Below, in pieces: positions 1 through 10,840 of a stretch of DNA of 22,652 nt. The position numbers and the translations under genes were made by a program. The first letter of the stretch is position 1. Every line of letters starts with the position of its first letter. The notes beneath the pieces are model-generated. The model worked only from the letters and a program-made list of their open reading frames with translations. It was not told the origin of the DNA and made no database searches. The stretch is from Rodentolepis nana (taxonomy: Eukaryota > Platyhelminthes > Cestoda > Cyclophyllidea > Hymenolepididae), in the NCBI GenBank assembly GCA_900617975.1, contig UZAE01000466.1:1-22652 (forward strand). Reading direction: 5' to 3'.

Positions 1-60
1 TAATTTAACTGCCATTCTACAAGTAAGCTGGCAAACTATCGGTTATCCTTATTTAAGTCT

Positions 61-340
61 AGGGTTGTGTGATAGACACGAATCCACGTGGTACACCCTG
101 GGCAACGTATACTCATACGACAAAAAGGTCTATTAACCGGTAGTTGACTTCTCACTTCAAACTACCATGACCCGATAGTATGTCATCTTACCTTGCCTGT
201 CTCTTTTACATCTGTGAATCACTCTTCTGTCCTCCCTCTCCACTTTTTTCCAACTTTGATGTTCCTCCCCTCTGTGAAGCCCGAAGTCAACTAAAGGGCT
301 TATGATAACCATCACAAAGCCTACCATTTGATATAAATAA
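61..340 (+). mobile_element. Short retroposon, copy 1 (SINE-like, LINE-tailed)
   Basis: This is an approximately 280-bp copy of the dispersed element that recurs six more times in the window. It starts with the conserved head (TGTGATAGAC, then a CCACGTGG core, then CAACGTATACTCATACG), passes through a pyrimidine-rich middle, and ends with GAAGTCAACTAAAGGGCT and an AT-rich tail. A degenerate target-site duplication is visible: tatttaagtcta just before the element and tatttaaatcga just after the tail (10 of 12 bases match). It lacks about 40 bp of the middle present in copy 2. It is non-coding in this state. Exact borders are uncertain by a few bases. Confidence 0.7.
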
Positions 341-542
341 GTATTTAAATCGAAAGGAATAAGCCCAAGGAGTAAATAAAATGACTTTTTGAATCGATTT
401 TCATTTACAAATGAATTTAATCAGATTAATTTTGGAACTAATAATATTTTCCTCATAAACAAGTTCTCCAAATATTTAAATTTATTTCTTTAGTATTCCA
501 CATATGGTCTCACAAGTGTCGCTCTTTCATTGACTTTCCCAA

Positions 543-870
543 AAGGGGTGTGTGATAGACTTACCTCCACGTGGTGCACCCTGGTCAACGTATATTCATG
601 CGGCAAAAAAGTCTATTAACCGGCAGTTGACTTCCGACTTCAAAACACCATCACCTCACTGTATGTCATATTCGACTACTCTCACAGTACTCACCTCATC
701 TTTTTCACTCTACCTTTGTGCCTGTCTCTTTTACATCTTTGAAATACTCTTCTGTTCCCCTCCCCCTCTCGACTTTTTTTCACTTTGATGTTCCTTCTTC
801 TCTGTGAAGCCTGAAGTCAACTAAGGGGCTTATGATAACTATCAAAATGCCTGCCATTTGATATTAATTA
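543..870 (+). mobile_element. Short retroposon, copy 2, with perfect 14-bp target-site duplication
   Basis: This is the best-preserved plus-strand copy of the family. The sequence attgactttcccaa occurs at 529-542 immediately upstream and again at 871-884 immediately downstream, a perfect 14-bp target-site duplication. The element begins with the conserved head around 546 (GTGTGTGATAGACTTACC), has the CCACGTGG core, a pyrimidine-rich middle and the 3' end GAAGTCAACTAAGGGGCT, and ends in an AT-rich tail. The duplication length and the A/T tail are typical of target-primed reverse transcription by a LINE machinery. An open frame of 78 codons runs through it, but the other copies break this frame, so I treat it as incidental or ancestral. 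Confidence 0.85.
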
Positions 871-884
871 ATTGACTTTCCCAA

Positions 885-1460
885 TAACCCTATACCCTGT
901 GACTTTTCCTACTCAAAGTAGAAAATCAATTACCAATTATGCTCTATTAACCTTTCTACAGTGTCTACCGTCTCCATTTCACTTAATGATGCCGCCTATG
1001 TCTTCACTTGATCTATTTTCTTCGATAAGAACTTAGTTTTTTATCTTTTCATCACCTGATTACCCAATGTTGCAATTAACCGTCTAGGAGGTTTTCAAGT
1101 CAACACCCCACCCCAACCGACCTAAAGAACCAAGACCGATCTCTTAAAAAACAGACTGCATATAATAGCTTGCTCCATAGGTAAGACGCCAATAAAATTA
1201 CCGAGCCCAACGCCACAACAACAACAACAGCAATAAAAAGTAAAAAAAGCAGATACGTATCACAGGTTTTATTGAAATCTTCCAAATGATCTTCACCAAA
1301 AAAACAATAAACACTAAATGAATAACTACTAACAATATCGCAATAAAGTAAGCACTACGGAAATAGCATGGCCAACAGCAAGAAGAGATTAACGAGGAGG
1401 AGGAGAAAACAAACACTTTGGAAGAAGGATAGTGGCAATGCAATATCGTCGTTTCACATA

Positions 1461-1504
<44 letters not shown>

Positions 1505-1601
1505 CACAGCGTTTTGAAAGAACAAAAAATTTGAATATCCTAGTATCTGAGCAAATAAAAATATTGTAGGTATATCACGAATTTTAAAAATTTGAATAAT
1601 T
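885..1601. other. Intergenic spacer and probable 3' UTR of the MPP8-like gene
   Basis: I see no protein-coding gene here. On the minus strand this is the region downstream of the MPP8-like stop codon. A minus-strand AATAAA at about 1267-1272 could end that transcript, which would give a 3' UTR of roughly 330 nt. A short AAC repeat lies at about 1214-1231. The minus-strand open frames at 1100-1285 and 1198-1443 are hydrophobic low-complexity readings and look like chance. Confidence 0.45.
1461..1504. repeat. AT dinucleotide microsatellite
   Basis: About 40 bp of alternating AT interrupted by two TATGTAT variants. It lies inside the presumed 3' UTR of the minus-strand gene that ends at 1602. 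Confidence 0.9.
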
Positions 1602-4014
1602 TTACAGACGCTGCCTAAGTCTCGGTAGTTCAGAAGGTTGAATCCCATCATCTGCAACCAGAATTGGCGTAGGTTTCGGCACAGGTTTCAAACGAAGAAC
1701 TAAGGGTATGATGCAGACATCCTTTCGCCTTTCACGGTCGAGAAAAACAGATACAGATTGATGTTCTTCGTCTCTTTTTAGAGGGAATAGAGTAGATACG
1801 AAAAAGAGTCGATCAAGAGGTCTTTGTTCGACACCTAAGAAAACTTTATCTACAAAACACGGTCCATCGTCGCCTAACCAAAGATGGTAACATCCAGGCG
1901 GGGTTACCGTCCCATGGATAAGAAAGAGAACGCAAACCGTGGAAGGATCTTCCTTAAGTGGTGTTGGAAAAGTGATCTTGAAGGAATCTTCTTGAAGACA
2001 AATCCACTGACCCTTGTCAACAACAGATACAGTAGCCATTTCGACTTTACGTAGCCACTGGGAGACAACTCGATCAATTTCAAGGAAAAGTCGAGCGTGG
2101 AGGGATGATATTAATCTATAGATACAGTTCAGTGAGTCAGCAGACGGGATCTTTGATAGCTGATCATCAAATGACATATGAAAAGATGTAGAAACACTCT
2201 GTGGTACCACTGAAGAAGTAAGGGCAGTGAGGTAAGGAGAACGCGGAAGATAAATATCATTAGGAGGTTCAATAGGTGGAATTGTGGAAGGGTCTCTCGA
2301 TAGAGTACTGTACTGCTGCCTAGCTGCATCTTTAGTAATTCCATATTTTGTAGACGGTTGGAAAATAATATCATGATGTGTTTTCGGAGTTGCGGCAATG
2401 ATTAATTGATCAATAAACTGCATAGATGTCATATCCCCATTGACTTTATAGAGATTAGCTCTATTAAGAATGAGTAGAGAAACCATATCCACATTTCCTG
2501 TTGCAATAGCAACCCCAAGGGCAGTCATTCGTCTTCCATCTACAATAATCGATGAGTTTGGATTTGCGCCTTGTTCGAGGAGAACTTCAACAGCTTGAAC
2601 GCGTCCATAGAAGACGGCAATTACAAGAAGAGGCCACTTTGAAACAGGGTCCACGAAATTCGGATCCTTGACGACTTGAAGTAATCGCCGGAGCAGAAAT
2701 GGTTTCCCCTCACCCCCTATTAAAGCTGCAACTAGAGGATGTTGGGAGCCAGGATAAGGAACCATCGACATAGTTTCAATTGGCTGAGTCGCAAGCAGTG
2801 TCCAGTGGTGATTATTTATAGCAAAAAGTAGATTATCCAGTGAGCGAATTGATGCATTATCGCTGTAAGGACAAACCTCGGGAAATTGGGATAGAATACT
2901 CCCTTCTTTATTTTCTGAGGTGTGTAGATCGCGATAGATGGCCATCAGTTTTTGGGCTGACTGAACTAAAGGACGCGGAATACATGGTTCTTCTACGTCT
3001 TCAACCTAAGCCAGGCGTAGAAATGAATTTCAAGTAAAAACAAAATTTACGCAGATTTTCTGGAAATTACTAACTTACCAACACGGGTGAATCAACTTCA
3101 AATTGCAAACCCTCATTGTGATCTTCTTCTAGCTTTTCTTCGAAAGCCGATGACTGCCTTGGTGATTCAACCTTAGACCGATTCGAAAATTCCTGTTCAA
3201 CAGGGAAATTAACTGACAGTTCTCCAGGAAATCTTTTTGGTGAAGGAGGAGAAGGATCAACAGGACTCAGTTGGAGTTTCAAGGAAGACTTTGAATTCGA
3301 AGTAGTAGAACAGTCATCCTTCATCATCGTTTTGTCGACATCAGATTTAAATAACTGAACATGAGAGCAAATCGAAGACACCGATTCTGCTCGTTCTGAA
3401 GGGGTTTTCGAGGTTTGGATGAAATTTTTCGGTGTAGAAGGCTCACTATGCCGAGTGGGTGGAGTTAGTGAAGAACTGCCTTTAAATTCATTCATTTCTA
3501 AGAGACTAGAAGGACGACTAAGAGGCTCATCCTGGTGGTGTCTTCTTCGATTTTTCACCCGAGAATACAAATCAGACGTCAGATCAACCTTTCCCTCACT
3601 TATATCGTTAAAGAACTGTGTCTTAGAAGCGACAAGTTGACTTTGCGGAACGTACTCATAATAACCGGATCGACATTTGGTTGCTCGGCGTTTGCTCGAT
3701 GAAAATGGCGAATTTTGGCGTGATTTTGAGGAATTTGATTCATTTGAAGAACCGGCGTGTCTTTTTCTGGAGCACTGTGAGGTAATTGAAGAAGGGGAGG
3801 ACGTACGTTTTTGCTTATGAAATTGATCTATGAGATTTCGTACGCTGGTTAAATTCTCCTCGGGTTCCCAAGTGTCTTCACTGGAAGGATATCCAACCCA
3901 TCGGACTTTGTAGGTTAATTGATCATTTACTCGACGCTCATCAAGGATCGCTTCCACTTGGAAGAACTGCTGGTCAGCTTTGCGTTTATGCTTAGAAGAT
4001 CTGTTCGATCGCAT
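1602..4014 (-). CDS. MPP8-like chromodomain and ankyrin-repeat protein
   Basis: Two exons, 4014-3079 and 3005-1602, give a 779-residue protein. The 73-nt intron has a GTAAGT donor and a CTTAG acceptor; joining is in phase 0 and removes a stop (TAG) lying just inside the intron. The start is fixed by an in-frame TAA two codons upstream of the ATG. Residues 17-67 form a chromodomain with the aromatic cage residues F18, W39 and Y42 (YKVRWVGYPSSEDTWEPE), which predicts binding to methylated histone H3K9. Residues 70-310 are Ser- and Lys-rich and probably disordered. Residues from about 365 to 500 carry ankyrin-type repeats (VEVLLEQGANPNS, MTALGVAIATGNVDMVSLLI). A conserved-looking C-terminal domain follows. 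Chromodomain plus distal ankyrin repeats is the architecture of MPHOSPH8, the HUSH-complex reader; human MPP8 is about 860 residues. A different chromobox-ankyrin family is possible. Confidence 0.8.
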
Positions 4015-4648
4015 TGATTACAGAGTTAAATAACACCGAGGTTCCAGCAATAATACATTGGTCCTGAAGGACGTATTAAAAAGGAAATAAAAAGTTTAGG
4101 AGTCATTTACTATACCTAATAATCAAAAGATACATTTAAATTGAGGGTGTTCCACAAAAAAGCAGCGCAAGATTTTAAAATATTAAAATTGTCCACCGCT
4201 AAATACATCATGCGTTCTAGTTGGAGTTAAAAATCTTCGCTAAAAACCAAAACTATCAAAATGCAAAGTTGAAATTATGGGATGAAAATACCGAATAATG
4301 AGGCTGCTGGCTAGTACAGGTAACACTTAATGGTCAATACAAGGTCATCATGCTAGCAACGGACGCTGAAAAATAAATATTATCAAATTTCTACAAAGAT
4401 ATAACTAAAAATACTTCGATTTTGAACAATTGTGAGTAACTTCTTTAAGTGATCTAATTGCATACTTACACACTAAAGAATTTTTATATTCTCAGTGTTT
4501 ATCCAACAAAAGATAGATTTTGGTTATTTATATTTTTCATCGAGTTTAATAGAGTTTCATTTTGGATTTATTTATTATTCACACTGACGGACCCACTATA
4601 CCATTAGTTGGGTCAGTAGAATTGTTATAGCTCGAGAGGCCCCTTCAA
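4015..4648. promoter_or_regulatory. Divergent promoter region between the MPP8-like gene and GLRX3
   Basis: This is 634 bp of AT-rich sequence separating two genes transcribed away from each other, so it must hold both start regions. No ORF or retroposon lies inside it. A possible splice acceptor (GTTATAG at about 4624-4630) shortly before the GLRX3 ATG could be a site for 5' UTR splicing or spliced-leader addition; this is inference. Confidence 0.4.
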
Positions 4649-5527
4649 ATGCCTGCATTAGAACTAAAGAATTTGGAAGAACTTAAGGAATTCATTAATG
4701 AGTCCGAGTAAGCGTATTTACTGTGTTATTTTCATTTTAGACAACCAACACTTATTTGCCTTCATACCAAATGGGCAAATGAATGCAAGCAGATAACCGA
4801 AGTGTTTCAGACCCTAGCAAAGGAAGATGGTAATAACAATATTCGTTTTGCTATGGTAACTTATTAGTTCAACCCTATTCTTAATTTCCCGTTATCTTTT
4901 ATCAATTATTTTATCCCATTCAGGTTGATGCAGAAGACGTGCAACAATTTTGTAACGAACACAAAGTCAATTCAGTTCCAACAGTTTTGTTACTTAAAGT
5001 AAGTATTTGTTTTGCTTACTTTAGCACAACATTTCATCATCCATGACTTGATTCTTTCACTTTTTAATAGAAGGGGAAGGAAATGACTCGCATTCAGGGG
5101 GCAAATGCAGCTGAATTAACAAAAACTGTTTCTTCTCTGCGCGACACCAGTGTACCCGCTCTTAGTTTAAACGATCGCCTTAAAGCCCTTATCAACCAAG
5201 CTCCAATAATGCTATTCATGAAGGGTACACCCGAAGGAGTCCAGTGCAAATTCAGCCGAGCCATGTTGGAAATCCTTAATAAATACAACGTCAAGTTCGG
5301 TTCATTCAACATCCTTAACGATGATACTGTTCGTGAAGGTACACATCATTTTCCTTTGGTTTTTTTCAAATGTGTCCCTTAACTGTTTCTCCGTTTTAGG
5401 ACTGAAAAAGTACTCCAATTGGCCTACATATCCACAACTATATGTCAATGGTGAACTGATTGGTGGTGTTGATATTGTCAAAGAGATGGATGAAGCTAAT
5501 GAACTTGCTCCTGCTCTTGGACTGTAG
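4649..5527 (+). CDS. GLRX3: Glutaredoxin 3 (PICOT/monothiol glutaredoxin), five exons
   Basis: Exons 4649-4707, 4741-4855, 4924-4998, 5071-5338 and 5400-5527 join in frame to a 214-residue protein; all four introns (33, 68, 72 and 61 nt) are GT-AG. Residues 1 to about 105 form a thioredoxin-like domain in which the usual WAPxC is WANEC. The rest is one glutaredoxin domain: [10 protein letters not shown], then the active site CKFS, then [16 protein letters not shown] and VDIVKEM, which are the glutathione-binding TVP-like and GG regions of the family. In cells Grx3 binds [2Fe-2S] clusters with BolA-type partners and supplies iron-sulfur cofactors in cytosol and nucleus. Known family: animal Grx3 usually has two Grx domains and a CGFS motif. 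Odd here: only one Grx domain, and lysine in place of the glycine after the catalytic cysteine. A polyA signal follows 35 bases after the stop codon. Confidence 0.92.
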
Positions 5528-5561
5528 GGTTTGTAAGCTATCGAATTCAATCAGCTTTTGT

Positions 5562-5567
5562 AATAAA
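5562..5567 (+). terminator. Polyadenylation signal of GLRX3
   Basis: AATAAA, 35 bases downstream of the TAG stop of the glutaredoxin gene. Position and sequence fit a cleavage/polyadenylation signal. Confidence 0.7.
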
Positions 5568-7021
5568 TTTACATCTAATCGTTTATCTTTTACTCTATGT
5601 CCCATTATTTGCTCTACAGTTTGATAACCTGTGAATGCGAATCAACCTCATAGATTCATATAAATCGTTCACTTGGAGGTGATTGCTGCCTCCTAGAACT
5701 ATCTCGTCATTTCGGAATTCCACACTTTTTGCACTATCACGTTCTAGTCTACTCATTGGGTTTGCGCATACACAAAGTGTGAATGTTAGGGAATGAGAAG
5801 ACTTGGAGTATCGAGTGAATGAGTTTCACACATCTAAAGTTTTTTTCTCTGCTATGATCAAAATTGATTCTTTAACTTTAACCTGTCTGGCTATCATTCT
5901 TTAGATCAAACCTTCGCTTAAAGTTTCCCTAAAACTTACTAAATTATTTCATGAATTGAATTAATGATTTGTATATTACCATACGTATCGGCCCATTCTT
6001 GCAACTGGCCATCTCTATACCTCAACTTCTCCTGTTATTCCACTTTTATGATATTGTTCCAGTCATTTCCATTGATTCAATCATAGATGGCATACTGATG
6101 TAGAAATACCGGTACTGTTAATATTTTATAAAGTAAGACAAATCTCCACTACCCAGTGTTGCATTCCTGCAGCCTGTCGATTCCGCTTTTAAATGCTATC
6201 AGAGCACAACCCATAAAATTTCCCAAGAGATGTTCGTTCTTTTGACATCAGACTTTTCATTTGTGATCATTCTATAAACACTACTATGGAACAGGTTGCG
6301 TTACTCCTATGCCACTAACTAGGTAAATATTCAGCTTTACACTTCTCATTTGCACTTTTTTAATTAAAAGAATTGACCTTCAAGTCTTTGTACCGTTTTC
6401 ACAGTCGTCATAGTATGCAGTAGTGATGAAGTTAGCGGCTATCTATTCCTATATTGGGTGCAACAACTTCATCTAAACTATTCTCCTTACAATTTAACTG
6501 TCAGACCACATTCAATTCAGCAAAGACTGTTTCATAGCTTCTTTCACGAATTCCGCCCCTTCTTTGGTAACTATTGGCGCCGTTCAGGTGCCGATTTCGC
6601 AATTTTTTCACAATGGCCAGAGAAGATCGCCTGCAGTTTGTTCTTCGCAAGTGTGCATTAAATACAAGATAAAAATTGCCCACATCTTGAAGTGAAAAAC
6701 AGATCCGCGTATTTGCTTTCACGATTTAGTTAAGGATACAAATATTCCTTGCAAGGTGTGTGTGTGTGTGTGTATGCAATTCCGTAGTACTTTAAAAGTA
6801 AAGAGACAATTATTATTTGTACATAAAATATTAAATGAAGGATATGATTATAAAAGAATGCACATGGTTATGGATTTCTCCACAGAAGGAATAGTGAGCT
6901 GTCAAAGATATGGAGATTGTGCAATTACATTATGTACACAAGAGGTGGGTACACAATAGCTCATAAAATAAGAATGAGTACATTGGGAAAACAAGGCACT
7001 TGAGTGTGAGTATGGTCCCAA
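5568..7021. other. Intergenic spacer, no gene recognised
   Basis: No recognisable domain lies here. Open frames at 6458-6661 (+), 6501-6722 (-) and 6756-6959 (+) are short. The last runs out of a GT repeat and reads a plausible but unidentified peptide (for example HMVMDFSTEGIVSCQRYGD). A minus-strand reading near 6560-6720 contains a hydrophobic start (MWAIFILYLMHTC) followed by stops. None can be supported as a gene. Confidence 0.4.
6756..6773 (+). repeat. GT dinucleotide microsatellite
   Basis: A run of GT repeats of about 18 bp in the spacer between GLRX3 and the receptor kinase gene. Confidence 0.85.
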
Positions 7022-9078
7022 TCATGAATTTTTAAGCTTTGCTTCCAGAACTGTTAAAGACTTCCTCAACCTTAGAGCAGAGAGACGGTGAGTATAAATT
7101 GGATGCCAACATTCAACAATGAGATCTTCTAATCGTCCTAGCCAACCCCCTTGCATTGATAGAGAAGGTCTTCTGCCTTCAGGGTAACAGTGTTGAAGAG
7201 GTTGGTATTGGTTACTAATGCGACGCCGAAGCAAGTGGTTGCTGCAAAGATGGCAGGTTTGAAGAGGAACAGGAAGATCAATAACGGGTGGATGCATGGA
7301 ATTATTCTCCGTTTCTTCTACTGCCTCGCCCATAACCACAACTCGATACATTTGAAGAAAAGTGGGGTCCATGGGCACCGCGTCATAGTAAGGTAACTAA
7401 ATAAAGTCAAATTGAAGGCTAATAATCTAATTGGAAAAGGCCACAGAAATTTTCTAGGAGAAATTCAATTTTTTTAATAAAGAAATGATAGCTAAATGTA
7501 GCAAGAAAATAAATAATTCATTCTACTTTGACGTAAAACTAGTTTCAGAATTAATACCTGAGCTCCACAACTTTAGTACCTTTTAACCCCAGTAAGGCAA
7601 AAAGAATGGACCTTTTATATGGCATTCAAGAGGACCCATTAACTTATAGTTTGGAAAAAGTTAATCATTAGCAGATAGAATGGGTCAAATAGGGCAAATT
7701 CGAATTATGCTTTTCTATATCTCAAAAATATTTATTCAATGAGATTTATTTAGAAAGAGGAAACGCTGTTCCTCTAAGGGTAATTTCCTTATAGAATTTA
7801 GACAGGCAATAACTAAGATAAACGAATAATAAAAACAATGAAGTCAATCAAAAGATTTACCTCATACTCTAAACCACAGCATCTTCTCCAAATCTCCCAA
7901 AGAACCAAGCCCATGGCGTAGACATCTGCTGACTGATAGACCTCAAAGGAGAGCATCGGATGCCTGCACTCCGAAAATTCATCCGGAACCGATAAATTCT
8001 CTTCACCATCATCTTTTAACCTAGTCTTTTCATGTTGCCATCCACCCCAAAGTAAAGGATATAAAGAAAGTATCTCTGGAGCCATGTACCTTTTCGTTCC
8101 AGCAAATGGACTTGCAGGAGGTGGGGATTCTCGATCAGTAAACCCATCATTTTTCACTAACGCCAAGCCAAAATCAGCCAAACAGGCTTCCTGATTGGCC
8201 ATCATGAGGATATTTTTCGATTTAATATCCCTATGAGCAATGGATGGCTTTCCATGAAATCCGACAACTTCACTATGAAGAAAAGCCAATCCAGCCGCAA
8301 TAGATCTAGCTATTTGAAGACCAATAAGTGGAGGAATGGCATCAGAAGAACGGAGAAAGTCATGAAGGGATCCGGCTTCATGATAGGCTGTGACAAGCCA
8401 GAGTTGTGTACAACCACCAGATGATATCATATCGCTAGCATAGTAAGCGAGTATGTTCGAATGACAGAGTAGAGCCGTAGTGTAGATTAGAGTCTCTCGG
8501 CTCCAGCTTGCACCATCTCGACTGGAAAAGATCTTCACAGCAACGATTTCCTCATTGCAAGTTGCTCGCCAAACCTCGCCAAATCGACCTTTGCCAATAC
8601 AATCGAGAAGACTTATCTGCCTTGCTATCGTCCGGTTCACAAGAAATGGCTTGCCAGCACCACTTCCGCTATCGGAAATTTCGTGAAAGTAGACAGATGG
8701 TTGTGGAGAAACAAACCTGTGTTTAGCTAAAGATCTTCCTTTACAGTAGAATATCAAAAGAATATTGAAGATTATGATAATGACTAGAAGTGCCATAACG
8801 AAAATCAAAGTGTTGACATTATATGATTGCGCATTAAGTGAGAAATGAGCATTACAGAAGTCGGACGATGTCGAAGCAAAGCAGCATGATACCTTTTGAA
8901 AAAGGCAATTGAACTTGGCAAAGGGAGAGTAAAGACAACCATACTGTTCATGAATTACTTGCCCTGTGGGACTATCCTGAATAGAATAAAAACAACCAAT
9001 AGTAGAAAGGCATTTCGAGGAGTTATGGGGACAATTTGTTGATGGAAAGCATTTACAAAAAATGCCGTAATTTTCCAT
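7022..9078 (-). CDS. TGF-beta/activin type I receptor serine/threonine kinase
   Basis: Two exons are visible, 9078 (or 9101)-7861 and 7396-7022, with a 464-nt GT-AG intron joined in phase 0; they give 530 residues from the first ATG. The ectodomain is cysteine-rich and ends in the receptor signature CC-x8-CN (residues 65-76). A transmembrane helix spans about 91-111. The juxtamembrane GS segment (SDSGSGAGKP, 136-144) marks a type I receptor. The kinase domain has GKGRFGEV (162-169), catalytic Lys182, HRD 282-284, DFG 302-304 and APE 333-335. The intron splits YE from LPYYDAVP, a block shared with human ALKs. Type II receptors phosphorylate the GS segment, and the kinase then phosphorylates Smads. 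No signal peptide is present: the frame stays open to a likely splice acceptor at 9102-9103, so a first exon is missing. Two insertions in the C-lobe are unusual (see findings). Confidence 0.92.
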
Positions 9079-9109
9079 AGGTGACAAATTACCCAAAATA
9101 CCTAAGATT

Positions 9110-10840
9110 ACTTGTTCTAGAAACTTGGAATTTATTATCTGGTTGGGAAGTTAATCGAAGAAACGAACAAGAAAATAGATGACGAAACAAGTACTGGTCA
9201 CAGATCATTTCTGCACACAAAACATATTTGAAAATGTCATTTACGAACGGCTGTGCACTTATTGGTCAAATAGTGGCCCCATCCTAAATCATTTAATTTA
9301 TTTAAAAAGTTATTTGATCAAAGTCGTGTTAAATTATATATTCCAATTCTCCGTCGTAATAGGAATTAGAATATCTTTAGCTAGTTTGAAAAATATAATT
9401 CAATAATAAATGATCTCGGTTTTACAATTTAATACGAATTTAGAAAATGTTACGTTGAGACTATTTAAATTAATCTTAATAAAATCTAATTAAAAACAGC
9501 ACATGTTTACAAAGTTTGAATCTCAACTCTTATAAGTGTCCAAATTCAGTATTTTCGGCAAGATGTACAGATTATGATCTTTAGGTTTTTGTCTCCAAAT
9601 ACTAATTTGTCTGTAAGTGTAAAAGTACTTGGTTAATTTTTCGGTAAATCCATAATGCCTATGAACGCATGCTTTATCACATCATTATATCTGTTAAAAT
9701 GTTCTATTTATACTAATGGATTGTGAGGAGGTTATACGGCAATCACTCCCGACTTAGTACTAAGATTTCGCACTTCAGTTTTACATTTATAATTTGAAAG
9801 AAGTACTGTTCAACAAAAACTAAGGTGATAGTTGAACGATAATATATCTCTAAATGTGCGCATTCTACTCTATTTTACCTTCCTTAACTAAAGTTTCTTG
9901 ATGCATAAGCACAGCACTTTACAAATTCTTTGAATTCATCTAAAAATTGAAATGACTTCTACAATCTTCAGAATGTTCATTGTGAAAAATTACCTGAATT
10001 TAATTTTTCCAACTGCAAAATTCATAAATGGAAACATAAAATCCGAAACAATGACTTTCGGATTCTGAAACAAAATATATTTATTATCATTGGCATTCGA
10101 AGTACTAAGAATAAATTCTAGGACATGTTTTCAAGCACGTTTCAACTAATTATCATTTGCCCAATGTTCGCATCTAAGTGACCGTTTGAACAATTTGGTA
10201 GATTAAAGTTAGTACACTTTATTTTGGAATACAACTGTATATTTGAAATTAATTCTCATATTAAAGTAAAACAATGATTGCAAGGTAAAATAAATATATA
10301 TTCACTTATTAGCTAAAACCGGCAATATAAATCAATCCTCAAATACATACATTGCAATACGCATGCCAAGCAAAGGAAGCACAAAATAGTTGACTCATAG
10401 AAGACTCAAATAATGCTTGGATAAACAGTAAATTGAGTATGAAAAATGGTACTTCTTCATTAGTTGGATATTGCTTAAATAAAAAATTTCTGCCATTTAA
10501 AAACCTTCTCATTCAAATTTTACGTCAGATTGCAAACGGAATTTTAAAACTTTTTCTATGTCGCACACCTTGTAAATCAATACTCTTTCAACTTTGATAT
10601 TTTATTACACAATATAACGTATTCCCAGTATTTTATGAATTGCGCTTACTAAAATCAAGCAACAAATAGCCATAAATATGTAAAATCGTATAAGCTGATT
10701 AAACCTTTAAAATTTAAATGTACTGAATTTTTTTCTATTTGAAGATTTTTCGTTGGAAAACTTCACCAAAAAAACTTGCGTTATGTGATACTGTGTTTGT
10801 ACGAATATCGTTTCCGCCACTCGCTTTCTCGTATTCAAAA
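9110..10840. promoter_or_regulatory. AT-rich region between divergent receptor and SR-protein genes
   Basis: About 1.7 kb without a recognisable gene or repeat family. It must contain the promoter of the SR gene (plus), the unidentified first exon of the receptor gene (minus) and its promoter. ORFs such as 9179-9406 (+) are AT-rich and show no domain. Confidence 0.4.

Noticed and set aside
552..788. 78-codon plus-strand frame as a gene
   Set aside because: It lies entirely inside retroposon copy 2, and the other copies break the frame.
6501..6722. Small secreted protein or pseudogene on the minus strand
   Set aside because: A hydrophobic start is visible, but stops interrupt every frame and no family could be named.
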